A stretch of DNA of 64,000 nt from Phylloscopus collybita (GCA_027886175.1 JAJNNQ010000075.1:32146501-32210500); one strand, 5' to 3'; positions 15,401-24,503 are shown, counted from the first letter of the stretch. A program made the numbers and translations. Notes: generated by a model from the letters alone, not told the origin.

Positions 15401-18400
15401 ACCTGACAAGCTGATTTGTTTCTAATAAGCTAATTGCAAAATACTTACGATGCCTGAAACAAACTTTCTAGTTTTTTGCATTGTCAATCTGTTCTCTCAT
15501 TCTTTGTCAGAAAATGTTTATATAACAAACTTTCTGGCCTAATATGCTTGTTTTTTGGGATTCGTGTTGGCAACTAGTTGTTTTACTGTCTAGTAATAAA
15601 TAAATTCATATTTTTCTCATTAATTGTAAAAGTGTGGTCTCACAGGTATAGTTGAAAATACTCTGTATAATTTTTGAAGCTTGAAATAGACTAACAGAGC
15701 CCCAGCGGAGAAGCTGAATGCCTTAGCAGGCAGAGAGGGCAAGATAGTGATGGGTTTGGACCAAAGTGCTTAATCAAAAGAACTTTGCAATATCTTACAC
15801 ACATTTTACTTTTCATTAGGCTAATAGTCAGGTAAAAAAGGTGGCCTAGCCAGTTTTGTAAGCACTTTGCTTGCCTAGATGAATTAAGTTTGACCCATCT
15901 GTATTTGTGTTTTGTAGGCCATGGTGCGTCACAATCGCATGGAGCTACTCAGTCATCCTGTGTGTAAAGAGTATTTGCTTATGAAATGGTTGGTCTATTT
16001 TAATGGATATAAAATATAATACTGCATGTCAAGATAAAGACTATTGTGCCTGGAAGTTGTTTATTAAAATGTGCATATTTATAGGGTTGTCTGGGCAAAT
16101 GTCTTTTCCATAAAGTGCAACTTAATATTGAGTAAAGATTCTTTACTATTTACAACAAAGACAACTGCTATCTTTGTTTCCTCTTTATTGCAAAAATATG
16201 TAATAAGGTTGCCAAGCTAAAAATAAAAGGAATAAAAGGAATTTCAGAGTGGCAAATACACTTTTGTCCACATGAGTGATGAATACATTCGTCACAAAGG
16301 AACATTTCAAGAAATGTTTATTTCCTTGTCTTGAAGACATTGTTGGCTGTTAAATTTGAATGCATGCTGTTCTAAATTTGAAAAGTGTTTAACATTCTCA
16401 CTTTCAAGGATGGCCTATGGGTTTCGAGCACATCTGATGAATTTAGGCATATATTCTCTTGGTCTCATCCCATTGACTCTTCTGGTCACTCACATACAAC
16501 CAGGAAGACCTTTGAATGGAACAGAGCTCTATGAAGCAAGACCCTTGGAATATGAGGTACTTTTATAAGTAGTCACAATATGTTTAGGATTTTTATAGCA
16601 AAAAGGTGTGATTCTTTAAATAATTTCTAGATTAATTTATGATCTAAGGAATAAAATTGAAGTATATATTTCTAAACATTTGGCAGCAACTATTTTAGAT
16701 AATTTTCAGTTCTCATTTCTTATTTTTATTTTTTTCTGAGAAATTTATAGTTGGTACATGGTTATTTCAGTTTTTTCCCTGAAGTGAACAATATTTATGT
16801 AACATTGAATAAAAAATATTCACATGAGAGAAAAAAGCATAGAACTGAAACAGGAACTCAAAAAGGATATGCTAGTAGAAATGTGAAATAAATTGAACTC
16901 AAGAGATATTGAAGGTTCATGAAGATACCCTGATATATGAAAAATTCATGAGAATCACATGTACAGCCCAACCTAGTACATAGATTTCACAATAAATATT
17001 AATAAAACAGAATTTAGGTAGTAATAAGAATACGACACAAGCTAACAGGGTTACTTGACTTGGCAATATAATGTTTATATAATAGGTAGAGATGAAATGA
17101 ACATTCCTTTAATAATTTCTAATTTCTTTTGTGCTCTGATTTATGTTTCAGGACTCATACTTCACAAGGGTGTGTATGTGTTTAGTTCTAATTATGAGTT
17201 TACTGGGCATCTGCAAAGAAATTTTTCAGCTGATTCAGCAGGTATGTACATAGAGAAATAACATTAGTCAGAGTGTGTGCTTGCATGGCAGTTTGCATGA
17301 TATTGAAATTAATCTGGTTTTTTTTTCCTGATTAGAAGGGAAATACCAATTTATACTTTTTAATTTATATATATAAAGATTAAAACTGGGAAGAGAAATT
17401 AAATAGTGTATTGAATTCAGTGTTTTAATGGTGGATGACTTGTAAATATTAACCTTTCTCTCTTAAATCCTAGAAATTGAAATATTTGTTGGATTACTCC
17501 AATCTACTGGACTGGACCATTTATACTACAAGCATAATTTTTGTGTCTTCTTTATTTATTAATACACCAGCTCATTTGCAGTGGGAATGTGGAGCAATTG
17601 CTGTATACTTGTCTTGGATGAACTTCTTGCTTTATCTTCAACGGTAAAATTTTTTATGGGCTTTATAATAAAATATTTTAATATTTTCAGGTATTTTACA
17701 TATCCTAACCTGTGACTGATCAAGTTTGAGAGTCTCATTTTGTATTTTTTTTTCAAACTATACAAGTTTCCAGATTAGTACCATACGAATTTTTTTATCT
17801 CTGATGAACTGTGAAGTTGTTTTCAGTGTTTTTCATGTAGAGCATCACAGCATATGTTATAGCAACTATGGAAATAACAATATTTATTTTAATGTTAATT
17901 AAGCATAGCCAGGCTTAATTTTATCTTTTTAAAATCATCTTTCATTATACTGCATAGACTTTGACTTAAAAAGAACCCAGAAGGATATGAATTATAAAAG
18001 GCATAAGGAAGTCAGGTTTTATGAGTAATACCTAGGAGAAGGTAAATTCTTTTATCATTTCCCATATTAAATGGCACATCTCAGTTCTTTATAAATTCCA
18101 TATACCATGTGTCCTGTAAAAGAATTACAATGGATGATATTATTTCTTCAGTTGACATTATGTCCTGTTTATTGCCCTTAATTATCTTGAATCTTGTCTC
18201 TGGTATGATAGAGTCCAAGAGTTATGAACTGCAGGAGAGCTGGGTGGAGGAAAAAAAAATACTGTGGGTATAGTGCTTAAGATAAATAAATTAAACACAT
18301 TTGTGCCTGAGCAGGACTTCATGTGATAACACTGCATAAATGTTCTTCTGATTCTTGTTGTATATATGCACTAAACACCCCCGTGAAGTCTTGCAGACTG

Positions 18401-21400
18401 ACAAACACATTTGCTGATTCATTTCAGAGTTGTTTTACTGTAGTAGGATGTTTAAGGACATGGTTTGTAAACAGAGTTAATGTCAAGGAGAGTCTTTATG
18501 GTCTTGGCTGTGCTGCAAACCTTGTCTTCCCCTGTCTGACCTTAGCTGACTAATGAATGGGTGTGTCCTGTCTCCTCTGGGCAAAATGGGAGTTCAACCT
18601 AAACAACAAAAAGTAAACAGATGATTGCACAGCCTTTCTTCTGCTGTTGAATGAAATGGCTTTCTGACCTGACTATTTTTTCAACTGTGTAGCAGTGATT
18701 TTTTAAACATTTTACACATGATTTTTTAAACTCATTTTGGCTGTCTTTTTCCAAAGCACCCTGTGATTCCATTGACTTCAACTAAATTTTGCCTAATAAA
18801 TGCCTAATAAGTAAGAGAAGATCAGGTTTGCTTTATTTCCAGCCTGACTTTCTCAGTCTTGCATAATAATGTTTCAGAGTGAAAGACATACATAGGGATT
18901 TTCACAGTTGCTACTGTAGTAGCATAAAAAATCTCTTGGTCCCTGGATTTGAGAAAGAACATAAATTCCCAAGTTCTGGTTTGAAAGAAAAAGTAATCTA
19001 ATCTGCTTTATGATAATTCCTGTTCTGAGATGTAGGTTTTGTGTTAACCAAGAATAGGAGAGGCTTGCCTACAACAGACTGTTGTTGGAAACACAGGTGT
19101 CTTAAAATTATGGTATTCTCCTTCTCTTCCTGAGCAGTATGTTTCCTTCTGTTTGCTTGTTTACCATTCTTTGTATTACACTAAAACTACATAATGTCAT
19201 TTGTGTCACATCTTGTAAAAAGTGAAATCTTTTCAATCAGCTGTGTGGCTGCTATGTAGATTATGGTGCCAGTTGTCCTTTGTTCTGGTTGCTACTTTGC
19301 TTTGAGAAGCAGAAAAAATTGGATATTTGCTAATGTTTTTATTCTGAATGCAGCAGTGGTGCAATACTGTACTACTGCCTGTGCCTATGGAGAGAATAAA
19401 TGTTATCCATGAAAATACTGTCTTGAAAGTTGTTCTTGTGCATTAAAATGTGATATTATGCAGAGTAAGTTGCTGTGAGTAGGATCACTTGCATCCTTTT
19501 GGATGTGAAAGTACAACAGGTTTGTTACCATCACGGAATCTCGAGAGAGACAAGTGTCCCTTTCCAGAGATGAAAACCAGCATCACTTACTGCCTTACAC
19601 AAATAACTGCAAGGGACTCTAACTTCAGTATTTAAGAGTTCAGGGGTAGACTTGGCAGTGCTTGATTAATGGTTGATTATCTTAAAAGTCTTTTCCAAAG
19701 TAAGTGATTCTATGACTGATTCTACATCTTTTTCGTTTACTTATTGCCTAGATTTGAGAACTATGGAATCTATGTTGTGATGTTCTGGGAAATTTTGAGG
19801 ACTTTGATTCGGATTGCTGTGGTTTTCTTTTTCCTGATACTGGCCTTCGGGCTGAGTTTCTTTGTCCTTTTGGGTTCACAGGTTAGTTCAATAATATAGT
19901 TAAGTTTTTATCATTATAAATATCCTTGACTAAAGCATTTCAAGACTTTATTTATAAATTTCATCAGTTGGTTTTTTTCTTTATTTTGACATTGCTTTTT
20001 GCAGCAAACATACAGCACGCCTCTGCTTTCCGTAATGAAGACGTTTGCAATGATGCTGGGAGACATTAATTACCATGATGCATTCCTTGATCCTTTACTA
20101 AGCAGTGAATTGCCATATCCATTCCTGAGTTACACAGTTCTCATTATATTTACCTTGCTTATTCCAATCCTTCTTATGAACTTGCTAGTAAGTAACCTAT
20201 TTATTAATATACAAAAGGGGTTAAACATGGGTATATAGAGTGTATAGAATTCCTTCAGTAAGTGACAGCCATTCATTATTTAACAGATATTTTCAGTAAA
20301 ATATTAAAATGTCTCCATTCTCTGCACTTGTTTTCCATTCAGTTTACTGCTCCGAATGTTTTCCCCCAGCTTATTTCTGCAGGAGTATTTTGTACATCTT
20401 TAGTTAGTAACTGAGATGGAATTTAATTGAATTGGAGCTGCAATGTATTATTCTGAGGTCTTGATCAAGAAAGTTGGGGAACAATGATTTTTATTTAATC
20501 CCTTGTTGTATCATAACCTAACATTAACAATAATTTAAATTTAAATAAAAATAAAGCCCAAAAAGCCCAAAAACTCAAGTCTTCATAGCACACAAAACAG
20601 CAATCATAAGTAGTGTTATAACTAACTAACAAACCTGACCTGAACGTTAAGAATCAGAAAATGTGATAATGATGAAAAATGGGGGAAGATATGCAATATA
20701 TCTTCAGCTATGTTCCATTGAATATATTTTTTATTTAGGAAATCACATTTTCACATGAGCTGAGCAATAAAATTCAAACACCTCATGTTTTTTAAACTTG
20801 TTTATTGTGGCCATGATCCTACTTAATCAAGAGGTCAACCTGTTTCCTAACATTACAGCAGTAATAAAGAGTATAAAAGAAGGGATCCTTTTCTTGGCAA
20901 AATCAGCACTTCAGTGCCTTACCAACTGACTGTTGTCAGTAAAAACACTCTCTATGTTTATTGATACATATTTTCCAAATATGAAAAAAATGTTTGCAAA
21001 TTCAAGTGAAAAAATAATTTAACTCTAGAATATTTTTTTATTTAAGTGTGCATTAGAAATACAATTGAAATCACAAACGATGAAGAAAACCACATAATAA
21101 ATTTTTTTTTCTAGATTGGTTTGGCTGTTGGTGATATTGCTGAAGTACAAAAATATGCTGCACTCAAAAGGATTGCAATGCAGGTGAGTAACACACCATG
21201 AAAGCATCAAATATTGGAAGTACATATCATTGCTAAAACACCATTTAGATAATTAGTTGATTTGTCATCACATTCCTATCTCAGGATATCTCTAAAGTAA
21301 ATTGGTGAACATGGCATCCTACTCTGAATCTCATTTTCACTCATATGAGTCATTGCCAAGGAAGTGTACAAGCAAATGCATTTTTAAGGAATTTTTCAAC

Positions 21401-24400
21401 CATCAGTTCCAACAATTCTGAGTTTTTCCAAAAATAGAATCTCAAAATCAGTCGCTGCAATGCTTGAAATCACAGTTGTCTTTTAGTAGAGAACCTATGC
21501 AGTGAAAAGAAGGTACACAAAATCAAAAAAATCAAAAGGATAGCAAATTCATTCTCCTATACCAAATTCCCATTAGTTAAAAGAGTGCACATCTATTACT
21601 CCATGTAATAAATTCTGCCAAGGTAATTCAATACTGGTATTGAGTAAACCATGTTGTTTCAGTGCCTGGGCTGGACTATTCAAGTACTGTACCACTGTTT
21701 GCAGTGTGGGGTAGTACTAGTGAATTGAATACAGTGTCATGATGGTTATTTTCACATATAATGTGTATTTGTCTTAAGACAGTGTATCTCATTCTAAATG
21801 TGAAACTACCTTTAGGTTAATCTTCATACCAACTTGGAGAAGAAGCTGCCATTTTGGTTCTTAAGTCGGGTGGACCAGGAATCGATCACTGTATATCCCA
21901 ACAGGCCGAGATACTGTGGATTTATGGTAAGACAGTGAATATTAAATAGAAGAATTCTTACCAAAAAGGGATATGATTGACTTTGTACACATGTTGCCAA
22001 GGACATTGTGTTATTAGACTCAATCATTAATTAACTGACATCAATGGAATTGTGATTAGACCTTGACTAAGGTCAGTGAAAATTATAAATCAGTTTGAGT
22101 GCAGCTGTATTCAAATAAAATTAGTGTTTGAATACTCAACGAACTGTAACTTTATGACATGAGACAAACTACAAAAGTTAATCAGATAATAAGTAGAATT
22201 ACACCCTTTTGGCTTTTCTTATTTTATTTGAGCTGTTGTTGATAGATTGAATTTTCTTATAAAACAAATTTTCAGAAACAGATGTTTTAATATATAAGAA
22301 AATAACATCATAACAGAAAGTCTTTTCAATGTTAACACTGTGTAAAGAATTACTGTTCACATACTTAATCTATTGTCAGACTATAGGATCTATTTAAGTT
22401 GGTTCCATGTTTTGTTTAGAGCGTGTTCCAGTATTGCTTTGGGTGTGAGGATTCTACCACCTATGCACAGAGCCCTGATACAACACTAGAACTGGAAGTT
22501 CTGAAGCAGAAATACAGGTACTTTTTGTGATATTTTACAGTTGTAAAAATAAGTAGAACCAATATTACAAACATCTTTAAAAAGCATTTTAAGGCTCCAT
22601 ACTGTATCTAAAAAGTAAAATTCAGTGTCCCCAGCCCAAACCAACATAGCCTGTTGCTCTTCAAAGTAATCTGAAGTAATGGGGAAGATGCATTTTCATT
22701 TTAGATAATTTCATATGGAGGTTTTCAAGGGTTATTTGGAATTCCCAAGCAATGTAATTCCAGTTGGTTTGCAAGTATACACAATCTGTTACTGACTTTC
22801 CCCTGGTGTGATGGTAAATCAGATTCAGATTGTTTCCCCAAAAATGGATTGGTGTCTTGATTCTCCCTGGAACAAATCATGTTTCCCAAAGCCTTGGAAG
22901 GAATTCTTTCAACTTTCTTGACTTACTCATCATACCAACATATCCTTAAGAGTGGTTTCAAAAAAGCTTTCTGTGAGTGTATAGTCAGGAAAATGTATTC
23001 TGTCTCTCTCAGCCTCACTTTCCCCTGCACTTTCTTCTATCCATTTTTTTTCTTTACCTTTTTTTTTAAATCTACCAGTTTTTTGTCTTCCTGCACAGAT
23101 TCAGATTGAGTGGGGTTTTTTGAGTGAAAGACTTAGCAATGGTTGAAGGAGGGTAAGATACACCCTACAGATACAGGCAAATCATGGTCTTCAGCAAGTC
23201 TTTCTTCAAATGCATACTACATCAATATATTATATAACAGACTCTTTCTTGGTTGGGATTTTTTTTCCTACAGAGAAGAAAGAAAACTATAATTTTATAA
23301 AATTATTTGCAGTAGAGTAACTTGTGATCATATCATTATGGCAGGTCATTTTTACTAATCTGAAAATATTGACTGAGAACTCTTACTATGTTGCCAGTGT
23401 GTTTTTTATTATCAGAGTTCAAAACAGAGTTCAGTTACTACTGGAGCTAGTGTCAGTGCTGGGTGTACATATTTTTTGGTTTGGTTTTGTAGTGGTGTTT
23501 TCTTTTGCTTTGCATTTTAATTCATGTGATTTTCACATATTTTAAGACGTATTGCCATTTTTTGTTAAAAATAAGGCGAAAAACCTAACTACATCTAAAG
23601 CCCCCCAGCTGTTCTTCACAGAGAACCTTTTCAGTCACACTAGATTTCATGTTGTAATTTTGTGAGTCCAGACATTCAGAAAAGTGGATTTTCAAAATGC
23701 CTGTTTGGTAGTTTGATAAAGACAGTTTCTAGTCACATTTCCCATTTCTTTCACTGTTTCTTTAAAGATAACAGATACTGTGCTGTGTATGTGTGATGCT
23801 AACTTAGTTTAAATACTTAAATGCATCAATTGCACTTTGGATAGCACTTTGAAAAAGATCAGTAAGTGCCTCATGATTATTTCTTATATGTTGTAAAAGT
23901 AGTTGTGAATTTCACTAAATGGTTTTGGTAGCTTAATTGCCATTGCAGCTCTGGCAAATAGGAAAAACTTTTGATAGAGCAGTCAGCAACTTTATTTTGA
24001 GAGTGAAGTTGCTTCTACCTTAAGTATATATTAAGTTACTTTTCACAAGAACCACAGATTAGTTCTTTAATTGTTTCCTGTAACATAGAGAAGTACTTCA
24101 GCTTGAAGAATTAAATGTATTCTAGATAATAGTCTTTGTTAGCAGAAGGGTGAAGTTAAGTACTGTCAATTTTTGCGTCTGTAATTTTAACGACTTAAAT
24201 GTCCCTTGAAATCAAATGAAAAAGCCTGATGCATATTTGTTTGCTTGTTTGTTTGTTTGCTTGCTTTTTAGGCTCAAAGATATATCAACATTGTTGGAAA
24301 AGCAACATGACCTCATTAAACTGATTATCCAAAAAATGGAGATAGTATCAGAGGCTGAGGATGAAGATAGCAATGATTTATTTCAGCACAAATTTAGGAA

Positions 24401-24503
24401 AAGGCAGCTGGAACACAAAAACAGTAAATGGGATACAGTGTTAAAAGCTGTTAAAACAAATGTGCCTAACCCAAGCACAGAAAAGAACAATAGCTTCTTC
24501 TAG
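294..24503 (+). CDS. TRPA1: TRPA1 ion channel, 3' part of gene (23 coding exons, 5' end outside window)
   Basis: Transient receptor potential ankyrin 1 is a tetrameric, Ca2+-permeable cation channel of the plasma membrane of nociceptors, opened by electrophiles and, in birds and reptiles, by heat. Twenty-three exons join into 937 codons plus TAG (2,814 nt, no internal stop), all with GT donors and AG acceptors and compatible phases. Numbering from the first codon here (about human residue 185): ankyrin repeats 1-419; cysteine-rich pre-S1 linker 420-528; S1 about 535-557; S2 about 584-605; S3-S4 about 619-675; S5 about 682-704; pore with LGDINY filter 725-730; S6 about 749-775; TRP-like helix about 776-795; coiled coil about 846-885. 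Expected full length is about 1,120 aa, against 1,119 in human. The gene is intact within the window, with no frameshift or premature stop. The product name is certain from end-to-end similarity; exon ends are read by eye from splice signals and frame. Confidence 0.97.
730..875 (+). CDS. TRPA1: TRPA1 coding exon, ankyrin repeats
   Basis: Acceptor tctctcag, donor cag|gtaaaa; the first two bases complete the split Gly codon. Encodes HINFTNNGKCSPLHLAVQSG and DLEMIKMCIEFGAQID, very close to mammalian TRPA1. The frame that opens upstream at 618 is intron read-through. Confidence 0.95.
2114..2250 (+). CDS. TRPA1: TRPA1 coding exon, ankyrin repeat
   Basis: Acceptor tag, donor cacag|gtagga, ending two bases into an Arg codon. 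Encodes CTALHFAATQGATEIVKLM, an almost invariant stretch of TRPA1, then a more variable acidic segment ending KETLLH. Confidence 0.95.
2251..4478 (+). other. TRPA1: TRPA1 2.2-kb intron
   Basis: AT-rich. It ends with a good acceptor (ttgcatttttctctgcag). I see short T-runs and a (GT)n of about six units near 3756, but no recognisable transposon or coding exon. Confidence 0.7.
4479..4527 (+). CDS. TRPA1: TRPA1 short coding exon (49 nt)
   Basis: A 49-nt exon between a 2.2-kb and a 3.0-kb intron. It encodes TALFDHYELAEYLISM and completes the Arg codon from the preceding exon. Acceptor ctctgcag, donor ATG|gtaaat. It was located from the frame and similarity to the LFDHHELADYLIS stretch of human TRPA1; it is too short to stand out as an open frame. 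Confidence 0.93.
4528..7509 (+). other. TRPA1: TRPA1 3.0-kb intron (largest visible)
   Basis: AT-rich, with scattered short open frames that look like chance. A T-run lies near 6594-6606. No repeat family is recognised. Confidence 0.7.
7510..7609 (+). CDS. TRPA1: TRPA1 coding exon, ankyrin repeat
   Basis: Acceptor ttctcag, donor AAAAG|gtaaga. Encodes GANIDSVDIEGRSPLLLATS and then ASWKIVNLLLSK, a standard ankyrin helix-turn-helix. Confidence 0.95.
7610..8493 (+). other. TRPA1: TRPA1 intron with a GC-richer patch and an AT-extreme end
   Basis: About 7680-7960 is visibly richer in G+C than its surroundings and could be an old unrecognised repeat. The last 90 bases are almost pure A+T (tatttataatttttataaat and similar) up to the acceptor. 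Confidence 0.6.
8494..8594 (+). CDS. TRPA1: TRPA1 coding exon, ankyrin repeat
   Basis: Encodes GANVSLKDHLGRNFLHLTV and a following linker, ending CAG|gtacag. The acceptor (attatttag) lies in an extremely A+T-rich stretch with no long pyrimidine tract, so it is weak by eye, but the frame and similarity are clear. Confidence 0.92.
8595..9917 (+). other. TRPA1: TRPA1 1.3-kb intron
   Basis: AT-rich with no recognised repeat. Open frames are short and have no similarity I can name. Confidence 0.65.
9918..10087 (+). CDS. TRPA1: TRPA1 coding exon, ankyrin repeats with reactive-cysteine pair
   Basis: Acceptor gtaacag, donor gccag|gttagt. Encodes DEDNEGCTPLHYACRQG, whose cysteines match human C414 and C421, then NVSIYSKSRDKKSPLHFAA. 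The ATG at the exon start is an internal codon, not a translation start. Confidence 0.95.
10088..10175 (+). other. TRPA1: TRPA1 88-nt minimal intron
   Basis: Only 88 nt, bounded by gttagt and a ttgccaag acceptor. It is the shortest intron in the window and near the lower size limit for vertebrate introns. The length is not a multiple of three, so retention would shift the frame. Confidence 0.9.
10176..10340 (+). CDS. TRPA1: TRPA1 coding exon, ankyrin repeats
   Basis: Acceptor AAG, donor CTCTG|gtaagt. Encodes YGRINTCQRLIRDMKDTRLL, then GMTPLHLAAQNGHEKVVQFL, a canonical ankyrin consensus repeat. Confidence 0.95.
10995..11109 (+). CDS. TRPA1: TRPA1 coding exon, ankyrin repeat
   Basis: Acceptor atgtaag, donor GAAGGG|gtaagt; the first base completes a split Cys codon. 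Encodes GWTALHHAAFGGYTRTMQII and LDTNVKCTDRVDEEG. Confidence 0.94.
11110..12335 (+). other. TRPA1: TRPA1 1.2-kb intron
   Basis: Starts gtaagt and ends ctgtctccacag. The open frames inside it on both strands (around 11953-12281) overlap each other and resemble nothing; no repeat is seen. Confidence 0.65.
12336..12502 (+). CDS. TRPA1: TRPA1 coding exon, last full ankyrin repeats
   Basis: Acceptor ctccacag, donor AAAAG|gtaaag. Encodes NTALHLAAREGHAKAVRLLL, then a more divergent repeat containing FHEAIHNRRKDVVSAV. Confidence 0.95.
13318..13411 (+). CDS. TRPA1: TRPA1 coding exon, pre-S1 linker with C621 equivalent
   Basis: Acceptor tttgcag, donor TTTAAA|gtaagt. Encodes the start of the electrophile-sensing linker. 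NKC at 13361-13369 carries the counterpart of human C621. At the C633 position the codon encodes Ser (PDSFK). Confidence 0.94.
14020..14079 (+). CDS. TRPA1: TRPA1 coding exon, linker with C641 equivalent (60 nt)
   Basis: Twenty codons between acceptor tacaaag and donor TTCTAT|gtaagt, encoding LVLDNC and SSEEKTSRDFY. The Cys at 14035-14037 aligns with human C641; the position of C651 is Ser. Confidence 0.9.
15009..15107 (+). CDS. TRPA1: TRPA1 coding exon, linker with C665 equivalent
   Basis: Acceptor tatatag, donor TTAAAT|gtaagt. Encodes IEYNFRYLQCPL, with TGT at 15036-15038 as the C665 equivalent, then a variable lysine-rich segment and YEPLITLN. Confidence 0.95.
15918..15988 (+). CDS. TRPA1: TRPA1 coding exon, pre-S1 helix with reactive lysine
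   Basis: Acceptor tttgtag, donor AAATG|gttggt. Encodes AMVRHNRMELLSHPVCKEYL and LMK. AAA at 15984-15986 is the counterpart of human K710, which takes part in electrophile sensing. The donor departs from consensus at +3 and +4, but the split Trp codon resumes correctly at 16409. Confidence 0.92.
16409..16556 (+). CDS. TRPA1: TRPA1 coding exon, S1 and extracellular S1-S2 loop
   Basis: Acceptor ctttcaag, donor GAG|gtactt. Encodes MAYGFRAHLMNLGIYSLGLI and the rest of S1, then an extracellular loop with one N-glycosylation sequon NGT at 16515-16523, matching human N747. The loop is about five residues shorter than in human. Confidence 0.94.
17152..17241 (+). CDS. TRPA1: TRPA1 coding exon, S2
   Basis: Acceptor gtttcag, donor CAGCAG|gtatgt; 30 codons encoding S2 (VCMCLVLIMSLLGICKEIFQ). 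The Glu and Gln of KEIFQ match human E788 and Q791 of the intracellular Ca2+ site. Confidence 0.95.
17474..17643 (+). CDS. TRPA1: TRPA1 coding exon, S3 and S4
   Basis: Acceptor cctag, donor CAACG|gtaaaa. Encodes YSNLLDWTIYTTSIIFVSSL (S3), then PAHLQWECGAIAVYLSWMNF and LLYLQR (S4). N and D of SNLLD match the remaining Ca2+-site residues N805 and E808, the last conservatively replaced. Confidence 0.95.
17644..19751 (+). other. TRPA1: TRPA1 2.1-kb intron with a CR1 fragment at its 3' end
   Basis: AT-rich intron before the S5 exon. No coding similarity or RNA gene is seen. The last 110 bases hold a CR1 3' end in sense orientation (listed separately), so the acceptor region lies directly against repeat DNA. 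Confidence 0.75.
19641..19724 (+). mobile_element. CR1 LINE 3'-end fragment, sense to TRPA1
   Basis: The stretch contains tagacttggcagtgcttgat, ggttgattatcttaaaagtc, ttttccaaag and a decayed gattctatgactgattct tail. These match, in order, the avian CR1 3' terminus and its octamer tail. The 5' side is truncated, as usual for CR1. It ends about 27 bases before the next TRPA1 exon. Confidence 0.75.
19752..19881 (+). CDS. TRPA1: TRPA1 coding exon, S4-S5 linker and S5
   Basis: Acceptor ttgcctag, donor TCACAG|gttagt. Encodes FENYGIYVVMFWEILRTLIR, then S5 (AVVFFFLILAFGLSFFVLL). The codons aligned with human S873 and T874 are ATT (19813-19815) and GCT (19816-19818), giving Ile-Ala in the pocket of the mammalian antagonist A-967079. 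Confidence 0.95.
20005..20187 (+). CDS. TRPA1: TRPA1 coding exon, pore helices, selectivity filter, S6
   Basis: Acceptor ttttgcag, donor TTGCTA|gtaagt. Encodes PLLSVMKTFAMMLGDINY, with Asp at 20062-20064 as the filter residue equivalent to human D915. The second pore helix and most of S6 (LIIFTLLIPILLMNLL) follow. The human E920 and E924 positions are both Asp, keeping the acidic outer pore. Confidence 0.96.
21115..21183 (+). CDS. TRPA1: TRPA1 coding exon, S6 end and TRP-like helix
   Basis: Twenty-three codons between acceptor tttttctag and donor ATGCAG|gtgagt, encoding IGLAVGDIAEVQK and ALKRIAMQ. This is the cytoplasmic end of S6 and the TRP-like domain, nearly identical across vertebrates. 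Confidence 0.95.
21816..21926 (+). CDS. TRPA1: TRPA1 coding exon, C-terminal domain
   Basis: Acceptor ctttag, donor TTTATG|gtaaga. Encodes VNLHTNLEKKLPFWFLSRVD and a variable stretch ending GFM, matching the ELHTSLEKKLPLWFL region of human TRPA1. Confidence 0.94.
22420..22517 (+). CDS. TRPA1: TRPA1 coding exon, C-terminal linker and coiled-coil start
   Basis: Acceptor gtttag, donor TACAG|gtactt. The first part (SVFQYCFGCEDS) is divergent. The end, LELEVLKQKYR, starts the central coiled coil that holds the tetramer together. Confidence 0.93.
22518..24271 (+). other. TRPA1: TRPA1 last intron (1.75 kb)
   Basis: Contains pyrimidine-rich runs around 23030-23080 and a G/T-rich patch around 23470-23515. 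It ends in a tetranucleotide microsatellite that serves as the acceptor's pyrimidine tract. No coding exon is seen. Confidence 0.65.
24238..24269 (+). repeat. (TTTG/TTGC)n microsatellite at splice acceptor
   Basis: Tandem ttgc and ttgt units (gcttgtttgtttgtttgctt core) running straight into the tttttag acceptor of the last TRPA1 exon. Confidence 0.8.
24272..24503 (+). CDS. TRPA1: TRPA1 last coding exon, coiled coil and C-terminus
   Basis: The acceptor lies at the end of a (TTTG/TTGC)n tract. Encodes LKDISTLLEKQHDLIKLIIQ and KMEIVSEAEDED (coiled coil), then a basic segment and NSKWDTVLKAVK, ending at TAG 24501-24503. The last 15 or so residues differ from mammals, as is usual for this tail. 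Confidence 0.96.
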
